Shown: one piece after another, positions 1 to 14,000 of the stretch
Position numbering within the stretch: position 1 is the first letter of the stretch
Layout: every line of letters starts with the position of its first letter
DNA from: Lucifuga dentata
Lineage: Eukaryota; Chordata; Actinopteri; Ophidiiformes; Bythitidae
Assembly: GCA_014773175.1 (NCBI GenBank)
Contig: VXCM01000203.1
Span: forward strand, 534,972-598,971
Length of the DNA stretch: 64,000 nucleotides
Direction: 5' to 3'
Notes under the pieces: generated by a model
Seen by the model: the letters and a program-made list of their open reading frames with translations, nothing else
Database searches by the model: none
Told to the model about the DNA's origin: nothing
Program-made: the position numbers and the translations under genes

Positions 1-126
1 AGATGCAGGAATAGCTCGTGGCCAGTATCGCTTATATGAAATGTAGACCTCTAAGAAAAAACAGATTGCAATTTCTAACCATTTTCACCCAAACAAATTT
101 GGCACAGCAGAGGATTTTGTGATCCT

Positions 127-721
127 ATAAAGATCGCAACGGTGGTTATGCATGTTTGAGACCAAATTATGTAACCTGCACACACATCACATTACTGACC
201 AACCATTTCCAAAAACATTCTAGTAGAGCGGCAAATATTAGAATTGTTTTTCCTACCTTCCAGACTGCCCTTTGTTTCAGTTCATCCCAGTATGTTATTA
301 AAATCAAGTTGTAGAAACTTGAACCTTACTTGAGATAAGCATTCCGTCACAGCAAAACACAATGTCTAATACATTTTTTTTGTCAAAGTAACTTTATTTA
401 TTTAACCAAACAAAGCAGCGCAAAAGAAAATGCATATCTATGCCAAGGAATATAGTCCCAGGAGAAGACGGCTTTTACCAAGAAATTAAAAACGGCTGTC
501 CCTTTTACATTTGAATGTACGTGTTGGCAGGCGCAACATTGAATTTTAAGGTGGGTGTATCACCTGAACATTTGATTTTGAAAGATTAGGGGATTTGGCA
601 AAATAACAGTAAAACTAAAATATGGTTTTATGTTTTGGAAAATGGTTGCAGTAACGTAACCTGTGTGGAGGTAGTATTTATTGGGCTTAAACATGCAAAA
701 TCATCGGTACGGTCATTCAAG
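127..721 (+). mobile_element. MITE family A, copy 1
   Basis: Diverged full-length copy of a roughly 550-680 bp element that occurs seven times in the window. The left end carries catgtttgag and the right end its inverted counterpart, aaacatgcaaaatcatcgg. The middle holds the conserved core cccaggagaagacggctttt. It has no coding capacity. It lies in a tns3 intron. Confidence 0.75.
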
Positions 722-1388
722 CCATGTAGCAAACATTTGGCGAGACAGCAGTTTATAGTAGAAAGTAGTTTGCGCTATGTCTGAGGGGTTTGTTTTGTGC
801 AAATGTTATGCCACTATGTAGATCCTTTCTGCACACATCAGCTATCTGCCTAAATCTGGCCAATCTCAGCTTCCCCTGCGGTTTGTGTCCCACTGAGGAA
901 GACGAAATGAGGGGTTGTGGGGACAGGGCTGGTTAAGGTGAATTTGAAAGACAGAGGGCAAAGTGAGGTAGAGGAAGAGTTAGAGAAACAATGAGAGAGA
1001 TTTACAATGGAATAGACTGGGGAAGGCAACGAGAGAGAAACAGACCTCTGGTGAAAAGGCTCTAGCGCCTGTTGGTTTTAGGACTGTCTGAATAGCAGTG
1101 CTGTGCACACACTTGGGCCTCTCTCTGTCCTCCTCTACCCCTCCATGTTTGCTTAAGGCCGGCATTCTCTTCCTCTCTACTGGAATCCCTTGCCTCTCCG
1201 ATTACTTTCACTCTTGTCCATTGTGCATGTGTGCGCGCATGTGATTTCATGTCAGTGTGTGTCAGCATTGTCCTAATTTATGTTAGGGGTAACGCTGTTC
1301 AATTATAGAGCAGCAGAGTGCAGCGTAATCTCTCTCTTGAGTCATAATTACCTAAAGTGCTTAATGTGTTTCTCTGTCTCTCTCAAAG

Positions 1389-4300
1389 TGCTGATCAGGC
1401 GTTGGACCGTTTTGCAATGAGGAAGTACTACGATGATAAGGTCTCAGCACTGATGACACCTTCGCAGAAACGGTAAGACCCTAAACATAAGCACGCCCTT
1501 CAGTATGGCAGAAGAGGAAAGTATGGCCAAATTAAGTTCCAAGCTTTGTCCATCTATACGTTGCTTCATGAGTACTTTGCTTGTCTAGTGCCCTGACCTG
1601 TGCCTCCATCCAAACACATTCCAGACCCACCTGAACCAATACGATAGTCTTTGCGTGTCCCAGTGCTGTTTATCTACTTTCAACTGAAATCGCTGTCTGA
1701 TAGACCAGTCATTGTTGGTCATTATAATGGGAATTGGATCCCATGGTGACCTGGTGTTATCTTAACCCCATGAATCACTGTGAATCAGCAATACTCACAC
1801 TGAGGTCTCTTGTACAGAACACAATGGCCAGAAATACACAGTGGGTGTCTCTAATTTGGATTTTTATAGTTTCTCCAAGCTGTCCTAGTTTATCTCTGGG
1901 TTGGGAACTGTTGCTGTTATAGGCCTGTAAAGCCTTTGAGAACACTGGGCGGGATTCATAAAGCATAGCACCAGACTTAACATGTCGATAAGGGCAAATA
2001 TTGTCGCACAACCATGTTTCCTCATTCATAAACACCTGTTATGACATCTTTTAGCATTTTCATTGAAAGAGGCATTACTATGGTATTCCCTTCTTGACAT
2101 GTCGGGGAAGCGATTCATAAAGCACACCCTCATTTGAAAAAATAAGACCTGCTTCAGTCTGGTGGTAAATTTTGGCCATATGAAATCAGGGTGACAATTT
2201 TAACTGTATTTGCCTCATGTGTTACTGATAAATAGTTTTGATAGATAAGTAGACACAGTGGATCAGTTTATTTAAATAGTAAATTAAATGGTAAGTGTGA
2301 TCTCGCACACTTTGTAGTGGCACTCTGCCTCTTCCTCAAACGTCAACCTCAGAGCTCTGCATCGCTCTCCCTCACACACAACTTGTTTAAAAAATTATCC
2401 ATATTACCATTTTTGGGTGATGGGAATACACAGAGTAATCATTCATTTTGTTTATGTCCACCTCTTCTTTTCATGGCAGGTATGTTTGGATCCTAAACAG
2501 CCTTCTAAGTGGATCAATGAAGATCAACACCTCCCCCTTGTTCCTGCATTGCATCATTCTTCACGGGATACCAAACTTCAACTCCACTGGAGGTTGAACT
2601 CATATTATTTGTTACTTTGTACTGTGCAGCTGCAATGCCACTGAAAATACAGTTGCCGTTACCGTGACAGTATAAAATCCAGACAAAACCACATAAGAGT
2701 CAGAGCAGTAAACAAGATGTAGACTTATCTGTACTTTATATCTTTCTCTCGGTCTAACGCACACACACGCACAGATACACACACTTACAAAGGCAGGACT
2801 GAAGAGAAGGACTACTTTATGGGTTCCCAGTAAAACTCTGGGAACTCACACCCATGTTTCCACATAAACTTGTGCTTTCACTCACTTCGTTTAAGCAACA
2901 AAGGTCTTTGTGCGATTATGGAACTGAGATCCCTCTCTCACAACAACAGCTTATCTTACATTAGATGCGAACAATACGGTCTATAAAGCTATCCTGAATT
3001 TTTTAAAATATTTTGCGTGACAAGCTAGTTGAGATCATGTGTCAGATGACATGCCAATACACTTGAAAGTGACTTTTTGAGAGTTTATCTGTTTGTTTTT
3101 GGTTTGATTTTTGTTTTTTTCAGTTTGTCGTCCGTACATCAAAGTGTACCAGGGAATGCAAGCAGTGTATTATTCTGGTGTCTAGTAAGTGGCTCACACG
3201 AATAAATGTGATACTATTGTTTACTTGAAAGAATTTTGGAATACCTCAAAGCAATATTCCGATTAACCCTCTGAAGTCACAGCTATTATATATAGCTTAT
3301 ATATTTGTCATATGATTTAGTTTTAATCGAATCCTTCACACTTGCTCTGTCAACAGAAGTGATCTTGAGTCCACACAACAGACAAGAAACAGACAAGGCC
3401 TTGAAAACTAATTTTTTGCAGTGCAGCTTTTTAGGTGGCAAATGAAAACCACATTTAATGACAAGTAATGAAAAGTTAAATTCTAAAACCGACTTGAGAC
3501 TCCAGAGGGCTAATTAGTTTGTAACTAATTGTCTTCCTGATTTACAGGTTTCTTTAAAAATCTGTGATTGATCTCTAGTTTACTGTTATTGAACATTACA
3601 TTATTTTGTTTCAGTCACATTTGTCCAGGCCATAGAGACAGAGTATGCATCACCCTGGAGCCTGCCCAGCTGCTTAAAGGGGACATTATGGTAGGGTAAC
3701 ATTTATTTTAAAATGCCTTTTTAGATTCTCTGACTCCAATTAATTTGTGGATTTTTCTTTTAGATTAAATGCTACCACAAGAGTGAAATTACTTCAGAGC
3801 GTGAGGTTATTTTTCGGCTGCAGTTCCACACGGGAGCAGTGCAGGGCTACAACCTGATGTTTGAAAAAGAAGACATGGAGGCTGCTAACAAAGGTAGAAC
3901 TGAAAAAACACTGAGAACAGGTCTTAACATGCCGCCAGTTTACAGCAACCACTCTGCTCCATGCAGAATTTCAGGGCTCGGTCTGGACTTAATTTAGACT
4001 TGGCAGTTTGAGACCAATAATCTTTTTTTCCCTAAACATGTTTTGGGAAAAAACTGAGAGAGTCCTCCACCATTCATCATCCCAGTTCTGACTGGCCACA
4101 CTCATAGCATTCTTATGTGTTGACTTTCCAGATCCCAGATTTCCAGATTATAGTAAAGTGGAACTGGTATTCTCCGAGGGACCAGAGAAGATCCCAGGTA
4201 TATATTGAAATCTTTAGCTTTTTTGAAAGTTGTTACAGAGAAAGCACACACTGTGTTTTCACCATTCTTCCTTCATACCATCCTGTGTTTTTCCCCTCTA

Positions 4301-4664
4301 CCCCCTGGTGTGAACGGATGTGGAATGCTGCAGAGTGGAAATGTAGTGTGAACTGTGTGCTGACAGAGAGGTAAAGAAGCACAGCATGGGCTGCCTCAGG
4401 ATTCAGACTGCTGTGTGCTTAGTTTTTGTGTGTCTCTGTGCGTATGTGTGTGTACCATATGTGTGACATACTGCTGCTCCCCCCAACCGTTACAGATATT
4501 GCAACAATATAGCAATCAAAAAAGAAATACTGATATCCAAATTGTATTGTTTTGTTGTCCAGGGGCAGACAGATGGCAAAATGGGACAGATGTTATTGTG
4601 GACTACAACACAGCAGATCCTTTAACCAGATGGGACTCCTACCAGAACATCTTTGATGGAGAAG
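1389..4664 (+). CDS. tns3: tns3 exons for the end of the phosphatase-like domain and the C2 domain
   Basis: Seven exons. The first reads [18 protein letters not shown], the end of the PTEN-like phosphatase fold. The next continues with [12 protein letters not shown] and ILHGIPNF. The C2 domain follows with [46 protein letters not shown] and [11 protein letters not shown], ending at [24 protein letters not shown]. Introns are short (70-1,000 bp). The last exon ends in phase 1 and joins the large linker exon at 9648 in frame. The exon that in other tensins carries a DGSLYAKV motif just after this point was not found. Confidence 0.93.
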
Positions 4665-7600
4665 GTACTGGCTACACAACATTACTTACCTTATGACTCA
4701 TGATATTTCTCAAGAAGTGCTTTGGTCTGCTTAAAGAATCAAACTCTGAGTGTGTCAGTGTCTGTTTCATGAATAGAGGAAGATCCATGGTATTACCTAG
4801 GTATTAAATGTTGCAGTGCCCTACGGCTCTCGCTCACACCAAATCACACAAACGTTGTATTACACTCATTACATTTACGTGCGCATTAAAACTTTGAATC
4901 AACTCTACAAAGCAATAAAGCTTTTTTTTTTTTTTTTTTTTTCAAACGTCATGTAAACACAATAATCAGATTGAAATTGGCATAAAACAGCTCTGGTGTA
5001 TTAAATGCTTCATCATCTTAGAATTGGCATAAGCAATCTGTGTATATATTTCCCCACGTGTAGCTCCTCTTGTGATCAGATTAAGTACAGTTTAAGTCAT
5101 ATATATTCCATCCATGTATTTGGCTTGTTTCACATTTTTGCCTTAATTACAATACAGAGTGCATGTAAGCATTCTGTGTATCTTGTACGGTGTTAGTTGT
5201 ACTTCAGAACTGGGAAGTCGTAACTCGGAATTACATCATTTATGATCACCATGTGTTCTAGCTAACAAAGTGGGAGACAACATGGACTCCTTCATGAAAA
5301 CGTGAGTTTTTGATAGCTCTGTCACACAAAAAGAAGCTAATTTTAACATTTATAAGCTATTTACTTTTTCAAAACAACTACTGCATTACGAGTGTTATAT
5401 GTTTAACCTCTTACTGTGTCTGATTGATTTAAACAAAATACTGTTAAACATTAATTTATAAATAGAGAAATTAGCTTGTCCGACTTTCTGAATTGAAATT
5501 CCAACTTGTGGGGGAATTTTCTTTGGCTCTTCCAGTCAGAAGTCGGAAATTCTGAGTTTTGAGTTTGAAACGAATGCAGCATTATTCTCTCAAGGCATAA
5601 ACAGAATATGACAGGTCCAGTGCAGTCCAGCCTTATTAAGGGACTGCTGTTTGATTGCATTAACATGCTCACACAGCCACCACTAGCTTGGTTTATGTTG
5701 TAGTCTTTGATAAAGAGAGCTGTACAGAAGGAGAATTCCCTTGGAGGAAAGGAGGAAAGGAAATGGCAATTAAAAGTGACCTTGGTCTAAGAAGACTGCA
5801 GATAAACTCCTCATGTTGCACTCTGAGAAAAATGGCAATTGGTGTTATGAAGAATAGGGGAAGACCACTGTTGTATGTAGGGAATACTGGGTTCAAAGGG
5901 AGAGCAATTAGTTCTCAAGACATTTTTATTTTGTTGTTTCATCAAATGAATGGGCAAGCTTTAACCATTACACACACACACACAGAGCCACCCTGTCGGG
6001 GCGTCCCATCCTAGCTGCGGTTGTTGCTCTCTCCACTCAACCACGGAATTCACAACAACCTCCCAGAATAGAGCGACGTGGTGGCTGCATTAAAACATAG
6101 ATCCACCCATTCCCAGTATTCATTGAGTGTTTTTATAAGCTAAGTTCAGCTTTATGAAAATGAGCTGCTTTTATTTTCATTTAAAATACTCCAACACATC
6201 AATATAGACCTTCATCCACATCTCTGGGAATGTAATTAAAGAGCAAACACTCCGAATTAGAAATTCATCAAAGTAAAGTGAAGACAACAACAAAGAAGCA
6301 ATTTCTGTCTTTTGCCTTAATTCCAAAGCATTCATGTGGGATATTTACAGGCTTATTTTCTCGGGTAAACACTACATCTAAAAGGGAAGACAGGGAGCTT
6401 TGTTGGAATTCTACATCTACTTACCAGTCCTCTGCCAGCACCGGTTTCTCTCTGAGAGACTGTCACTCAAACGTTGGTCAGAAGGTGGAAGTCTAAAAAA
6501 TGCTTGCCACCGTAGTGCTAAGGTTGTGAAAAGAAAACCTCATTTACTTCAATGGCTTTTCTGCAAACCCCATTGCAAATTGTGTGTTTATCCCTGCGTG
6601 TGAATTTAGGGCTGAAATTAGGAGGATTGTTTGTCCGGAAAGGCTGTGTTTTGAGTTTACTGTCAAACTGTCTCAGCGTCTTTGTGTAGCTTGGCTAATG
6701 ATGATGGCTGATGATGATGTTTTGATAAATGCTGAATGGATATTGTTTTTGTGTAAAACATGTGTCGAAGGGCTAACAAGGTCATGCCTGAGCCGTCGCT
6801 AGCAGCCTCCAGCATCTGTTCATTCATTTTCAGGTTCGTAATGCCCATACCGTATGTCATGTACAAATCCTGTGCTGAATGTTAAGGGAATATTGGCGAG
6901 AGGGCTGTCTTCTTTTCTGCACAATAAATACCACCAGCGTACATGTTACATTACTGCCAACCATTTTCCAAAGCATAAAACTGTATGATAGTTTTCATAT
7001 TGTTTTTCCAAATCTCCTAATCTTTCAAAAGTAAATGTTCAGGTGATGCACCCATCTAAAAATCTGCTAAATGTCTACGTCTATGTCTACGTCTAAATGT
7101 ATACACGGTCATTTTTATTTTCTCAAGAAAAGCCGTCTTCTCCTGGGACTACATTCCCTGGCAGAGACATCCATTTTCTTCCATGCAGCTCCGTATTGGA
7201 CTGGTTAAATTAAGTAACTTTGACAAAAAATAAATAAATAACGTTTGTTTTTCTGTAATTGATTACTTATCTCAAGCACATTTGAATTCTCTATGAGTTG
7301 ATTTTAAAAGCAAACTGGAATGAACTGGAAATGGCTGCCTGTAAGTAGGAAAAACAAACCTAACATGTGCCGCTCCAGTCGTATGTTTTGTAAAATGGTT
7401 GGCAGTAATGTAACATGTATGCGGGTTGTATTCATTGGGCTCAGACATGCAAATCACTGGTATGCCCCTTTAAGCTTTTGACTCATGGTTTTGGCATTCG
7501 GGAGGTGTGGAATTGTAGTAACAGAGATCCGACAGAAAGGATAATTGCACAGCCAAACACAACCAGACCTCCTTGGTTGATTTGAGAGCAGCGAGAGGAA

Positions 7601-7977
7601 CGGCTCTGGTCTCGCCACTCTTTGCACTGTGTAATTGGTAGATTATTCAGGGAATGAGGACATATTTGGTTAACCATTCATAGGCTTTGGAAATGTTAGT
7701 GCACTTCTGATTGGTAAAACAGTTTTTTGAAACAATTGTTGAACCCCATAATTGAGTTTAGAGCACAGCTGTTTCATGCCAGTATTGTACATGAGGATGG
7801 CAGGCATGTAATTTAATGACACACAAGAGTGAGAGAAAAACAACCTGGTTGCTGCTTTTCATGAAAATTGCTCAGACCTTCCAAGTAGAAGGCAGGATTG
7901 CTTTAATTAAAAAGTGTCTTTTTACAGAGTGAAAAAAATCTCGAGCTGGAGGAATGTTGTTTTCATCCTCTTAGCTG

Positions 7978-8020
<43 letters not shown>

Positions 8021-11000
8021 TCTTTTTTCCCCTCTCTCCCCAGTGGGGTAGTTCCCTAATGCCAGGCAAGAGGTCGGGTTACTGCTTTCCTGCAGCCCGC
8101 CCCCACTCCTAAGCCCCGCCCCACTTGTTTACATTCCTCTGCCCTTATTTGGAGATCTCAAGGTCCCCCCTTGTGTGGAGTGCAAACACTCTCACCTTCT
8201 CAGCACTGAAAGAGAAAGAAAGCAGGAGTAACTTATTCAAACTTACTTGATTTGACCCTGACCATTATCTTCTGCATAAAAGCCATGTGTATGCACATGT
8301 GGCTACCTGATCCGGCTTTTGTTTCACCTGAGACAGGGATTTTCTTGTGCACTTACCTGGCAGAGATGGTGAAGGTAAGAGCAATTCCTTTTTTTTTTTT
8401 TTCCAAGGAGGCAGAGGGGGCCTTGAGGGGGAGGGAAAAGGCGAAAAGAGGCAGGAGGATGACAGAGAGAGGGGAAAAGACTCAGCCAGTATGCAGAAGG
8501 AGAAACATCTATCTTGAAACATGCTTGCACCTTGCCAGAAGGAATGTTGTGAGAGGGATTTGTTGGAATACTCCCAGCGGAACTGACCTGCATGGGCTAC
8601 TCTTGGGAGGCCTGATCCGGGGCTGTACAAGGCCAGATGCAGGTTCCACCAGTCAGCCATGTGTGTGTGTGTGAGAGGGGGGGCAACTAATACAGAGATT
8701 TTGGAGAGGAGGAGGGGAGCTTTTATCATGCATGTCTGGTATTCAGATCCTCCGGTCAAGGTTTGACTGAAAGGCAAGTACTTAATGCAGCAGATTCCAG
8801 GTGAAGCACAGGAGTCAAGTTCCACCTCTCTTTTGTTGAGAGAGAGTGACAGCGAAACATTAGTTTTACTTATTCAGAATAAGGCTTCAGGATTTAACCC
8901 TCATTTTGTGTAAGTCTGTGACGTTTGAGCTTATTTTCTTTATTTTTGAAGTGACTAGAGTGGTGATGGATCTGCCCTCTATGATTTGTATTTTGCTTTT
9001 GAGGATTAGGGAGGTTGTTTGGACATATGCTGAGGGTCAAGGGGCAGACTGTGGGAGTGGGGTGGCTTAATCACAGCAGGGTGAGGAATGCAGAGGTCAG
9101 ACTCTGAGGACTCGCAGCCTTCTTACTCTGTAGCAGCGTACAAATGATCCCTGAACTTTTCTTATATAACTTGAGCATGAAGAACACCTTTGTCTGCTGC
9201 ACCTTACACACACTAGCACCTTGCCAGTTCACCAGGTGTTCTGATGGGAGTGTGAAATTTTATGGCAAGTTGACTGGATTGTCTGAACGGCTTTCCTCAA
9301 AATAGTTTGGATTGGTGTACAAAAACAATAGTTTGAATTATTTTCTGATAAGGCCTGACCAGAAAATATTTGTCTCAACTCACTATATTACACGACTTTC
9401 TAATTTTAAAAGTTATTGAATGTCTGTTCTGAAATGCATTGTCTGAACTGTTTGTCTTTGTGGTTGCATGTGTGGTGGTTTGTCAGTATTCTGAATGATT
9501 CACTTCTGCGAGATAACAGCATAGTTTTGTGTTGTCTGTGGTTTTGTGCTGCTTGTGTTTGTCTTCGTGACTTCCTGGTGTTTGTGTGTGTCTATGTGTG
9601 CACATACCAGCTGACTGTATGAAGCGCTGCGTCTCTTCTCTTTGCAGCACCACGTTCTCAAGGCCTAAACCAGGACAAAGCAGCTAACAAGAGGAGCCCC
9701 AACGGAGGAGAGGCCACACTTGGCCGAGGGGCCCGCACAACCTCTACCACCTCCAGCCCTGACCACAGTGACCACGCCCTCTCTGTCAGCAGTGACTCAG
9801 GCCTGTCTAGTACTTCTCTGTGGGCAGACAAACCCACACCTAGCACTGCTACCACCACCAGGCCTAACCAGGGTCCCAGCCAGCAGGAAAAGGTCCAGTT
9901 GAAACGCCTCCTTAGTGGCTTTGGTCTTGAGGAGCCCTCCATGGAGGAGATGGATGATCAAGACCGCAGAGTGGGCATTCAGCAGATAGTCCCAGCACAA
10001 GTGCACATCAATGGAGACCCTCGTCCCAGAGAGAGGGAAACAGACATCCTGGATGATGAAGTCATGACAGGTCATGATCTGTACAGTGTGGACAGCCTGG
10101 GGACCCTGTCATCATCCTGCCACAAGAGCAGCCAGAACTCCCTGCTATCAGATGGCTTTGGGAGTCCTGGTGGAGAGGAACAGCAAAGCCAAAGCCAGCA
10201 GCGCTTACACCACCCTGCCCCTGCTCCCACAGAGGAGTATGACAGAGGCTATGCTGAGGCTAGGAGGGGCTGTCTGGGATCCCGGAGCAACTCTGTGGCC
10301 TCCTCTACTCCCAGCAGTGCAGCCATGCCCAAGCAGAATGTCTACAGACAGGGAAGCTATTCCACCCAGTCCTGGGTTCGGCAGCAACAGATGGTGGCAG
10401 CGCAACAGTTCTGCTACATGCCAGAGGATGCAAATGATGCAGAAAGGTACCCAGGGAACAAGCAAGGCAGCAGCCCACCTAAACCTGGCCTGCCCATCGA
10501 AGCACAGACTCCTACCAGGGACACGACTCACACCCTGAGAAATGCACCCCCTCACAAAGAACCGCCAACAATAAACAATAACAATAATAACAAACGAGAC
10601 GAGGAGTTCAAATCTCTAACAGTGGACATTGACAATTCTATTGACCAGCTCAACCAACTGATCATGGACCTGGATCCCACATTTGTGCCGGTTTCAACCC
10701 GTACCAGCTCCATCAAGAGGAACGGAGGGTCACATGTGAATGGCACTGCCACCAAATGCTCAAATGGCATCAATCTCAGACTCAACGATAATAATGCAGC
10801 GACCCTGAAAAACACACAGCAGACAGGTAAGAAGATAGTCAGACCGTCTGGGTGAGGTGGTGATGAGGTGTGCAGTGTGATGTGGTCATGAAAAAGCTGC
10901 AGAAATAGTCATGACAGTAGTAGTCATGATGATGAGACCAGAATGTTGCTTTCTCAGTAATGTCTAATAAACATGGCAAAGTTACCTTCTCCAGTATATT

Positions 11001-14000
11001 CTGGGTATATTTAGGACTTGTTGTTTTCAGTTTTGACTGGTTTTAGCCAAAAAAAAAAAAAAANTTTTTTTTTTTTTTGTTTGTTTGTTTGTTTTTTGGT
11101 TTTTTTTTGGAGTTTTGAGAAAGTTTACTCTATTTGAGGTACCTGTGGTGAGGACAGCTCAGAATAGCTTGTTTTGTTGAAGCAAAAAATGAAGATGAAA
11201 CTGTTGATAAATGATCATAAACAAAGCACTTTATAGTTAAATTGCAGAGAATTTGCTCTGGAAATGGTACTTTTATGATCTGTTTTTCACTAGGAGTTGT
11301 GTATTATTGTCTTTTCCATCTGATTTTCACCATTTTTTTTTTATATATAAAAAAAGAAAAGAGTATCTCCTCTCTGACAGCTCCTGGCATCAGCTCCTCT
11401 TCTCGTACACGACAGAGTTAACTGCACATCTTTTCTCCCTCTCCCACCTGGCAAGTTTTAGTGGCAGAAATAGCAGGGTTGTTGCCAGGTTTTCAGATGT
11501 TTTCAGTACATTTCTGAGGTACGAGTGCCGTCCAGACTTGTCTGCAAAGTTATCTGACTGGGGGATCAGCGCGGTACATGAAGTGAGGGAGCGCAGCTGT
11601 CATCGACTTTCCTGAACATTGCCATCTCTATGCAGAGATCATATGCTGAGGAATACAGATACACCATTTACACAATGAAAGTCTGTCCTTCAGACTTATT
11701 CTGACAGCATGTTCTTGTTTATAAATTTCAAGCATAACATCATATCGACACCCTCTCTCTTTTTTAATATCAATAATAGATAAAATAATAGATGCTTCAG
11801 TCCTTGTTGTTTCTCAGAGCTGTTTTGCAACATTGCACTTTGATCTATCCATACGTTTTTCAGCACAATGTGATTTTTAAAATTGCAGTTCTCCTCATTT
11901 TACTTGTTATTGCTGTCGTTAGCCTGATTGTGCAGACAGACCTGAGGTTATGCAACATTTGCATCTACCATGTTATTTCCACTTGGTTCATGTTGAAACT
12001 GATCCCAAGAGCAAAGACACAGACCATGATTTTGAAACACTGTGCAGAAGAATTTACAGTATGTTTACTGCCTTTCAGTTAACTGCCTATTTCTAGCAAC
12101 AGGCTACAAGATAACATAGAATTTAGTTACTATTGTGGTAATAATAACAACACAACCCTTTGTCATGTTTCATCCCACACTACAAAGAGTATTCAAACCC
12201 AAGAATAGTGAATCATAAGTACAATGGAACTTCATCAGTTTTTTCAAAACATGAGACCCATCTGGGTGTTAGCAGTATATAAATCACACTCCAATATCTA
12301 CCTGTGCTTGCAAGGAGGCACAAGAAGGGGAGGAGTGAGGAATTTCCAGAAAAAGAACAGCTGAGCCCAGAGGCAAAGATTTTTCCATTTGATTCCAAAG
12401 CCCTACCTGTCTGTGCATATCAACTACACAGAAGCACCACTCCAAGAAACAAAGGCTGAAGGCTATAACTTTCTTTTAACGTGCAAATAAATTGTAGGAA
12501 GAAAGAGATTTCTCGCTTTGTACATTGGGTTTAAATGTTTTGCTTTTGCTTTGGTGGCTGGATTCATTCTGCCAAGCCGTGTTATTTAAAGTTGTTAAGG
12601 TTTCAGTGTCCAAAAGTGATTTATCAGAATAGGAGGCTGATTCATTTATTTTGATTTTTTATGGATGAGACATCATGACTATCTGAAAGCACTTTGGCCA
12701 AAGTTTTCACCCAGTATCCAAGTGATTAGACCAAACATACCAGTGCGCATCAAGTCACTGCACATAAGCAACATGACACCACAGCGTTTGAATTCCTCCA
12801 TGTCAAGTTACTACAATTCTCACTGTTATTCTGTTTATTTGGGTCATATTCTGGATTTATTCAGAGTTCATTTTAAACATCCCTTAGAGCACAGAGCAGG
12901 TGAAAAGAAGGTACTGTATCTGATACGGCTCTGATAGCTTTGTGGTCGCTTGGCATAGCAAGAAAAAGAAACATCATGATTACATAAGAACTCAGAAACC
13001 AGGGCATGTTTGTTATGTTTGTCCAAAAACTAATCCATTGGCCAGTTGCATTTTTTGGTCTGCGGTTCACTGCTCAAGTTATGTTTTGGGCCTCTCTCCA
13101 GTAACAAAAAAAAAAAAACAAAAAAAACAAATCAGAGCAACACCGACCTTGATACTGTAACATCAATACAGCACACAAAACTCATTGTTTTGTACACATT
13201 TATATTCATAAATGATCAACCTCATAACAGAAGCCAAAATACCAATGTGTCTGTGATGCACAGACATGAACAGTTGTGGGTCACCCATACTTTCCACAGA
13301 CAATGTGTGTAATGATCCCCAGCATTAGCACCTCTGCACCATTAGTATTCTTCAGGCCAGAGAGGGCAACACTCGTCGCTGGGAGGGCTCAAATTAACAC
13401 CCTGGTGCTGAGTGGCAGCACTCAGCAGAGTAGTCACAACATTGAACACCCCCTCACCCCCACNCCGACACACTCCCCCAGGCCCACCAGCAAGCCCACA
13501 GCATTCTCAGCTGTCCTCTCAAAACACGAATGGCGCTGCTGCAGTAGTTCTCGGCTTTAAAATACAGTTAGTTTAAGCAGTGTGTCCCTTTTCCTACCTG
13601 GGTTGACAAATGTAAAATGTCATCAACCCCAAAATGTACAGAGAGGAGTCATGAAAGCAGCCATCCGGGTCTACAAAGTGTTCCACATCAACATGTGAAT
13701 GGCTGAGTTTTTACTTTGAAATTAATGACAGCTTGTGCACCGATTGAAGATATAGTCATGTTAAAACGTGCTACAATTTGACAATCTTGTAATCATTTTC
13801 CAAAATCAACCAAAAGAGTCTGATTTCAGTTAATTTAGGCAAAATAGAACCTTTAAATGAGATCCTGTTAACACTGAGCAAGCTTCTTCCTGCTTCTGTC
13901 TACCTGTGTGTATCCAGGTGTCCAGTCCAATGAGGGGCGGGGGGGTGTCACACAGAGTCTGAGTCGCCAAGGAAGTGATGTGACAGATCACCCAGGCTTC

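Larger units (their letters stand above)
4665..9647 (+). other. Large tns3 intron
   Basis: About 5 kb without a supported coding exon. It holds MITE copy 2, a (TC)n tract at 7981-8015 and a GC-rich patch at about 8090-8210 with promoter-like motifs. A 40-bp splice-bounded stretch at 5262-5301 would break the reading frame and was not accepted. Several long but unconserved reading frames around 8250-8830 show no family match. Confidence 0.7.

Noticed and set aside
5262..5301. Splice-bounded 40-bp stretch as an extra tns3 exon
   Set aside because: It enters in phase 1 and leaves in phase 2, so joining to 9648 reaches a stop quickly. The exon at 4664 joins 9648 directly in frame.
8252..8825. 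Long reading frames on both strands around 8.25-8.83 kb
   Set aside because: No family resemblance on either strand; they overlap each other and a purine-rich leader. Treated as chance frames, apart from the possible non-coding leader ending at 8374.
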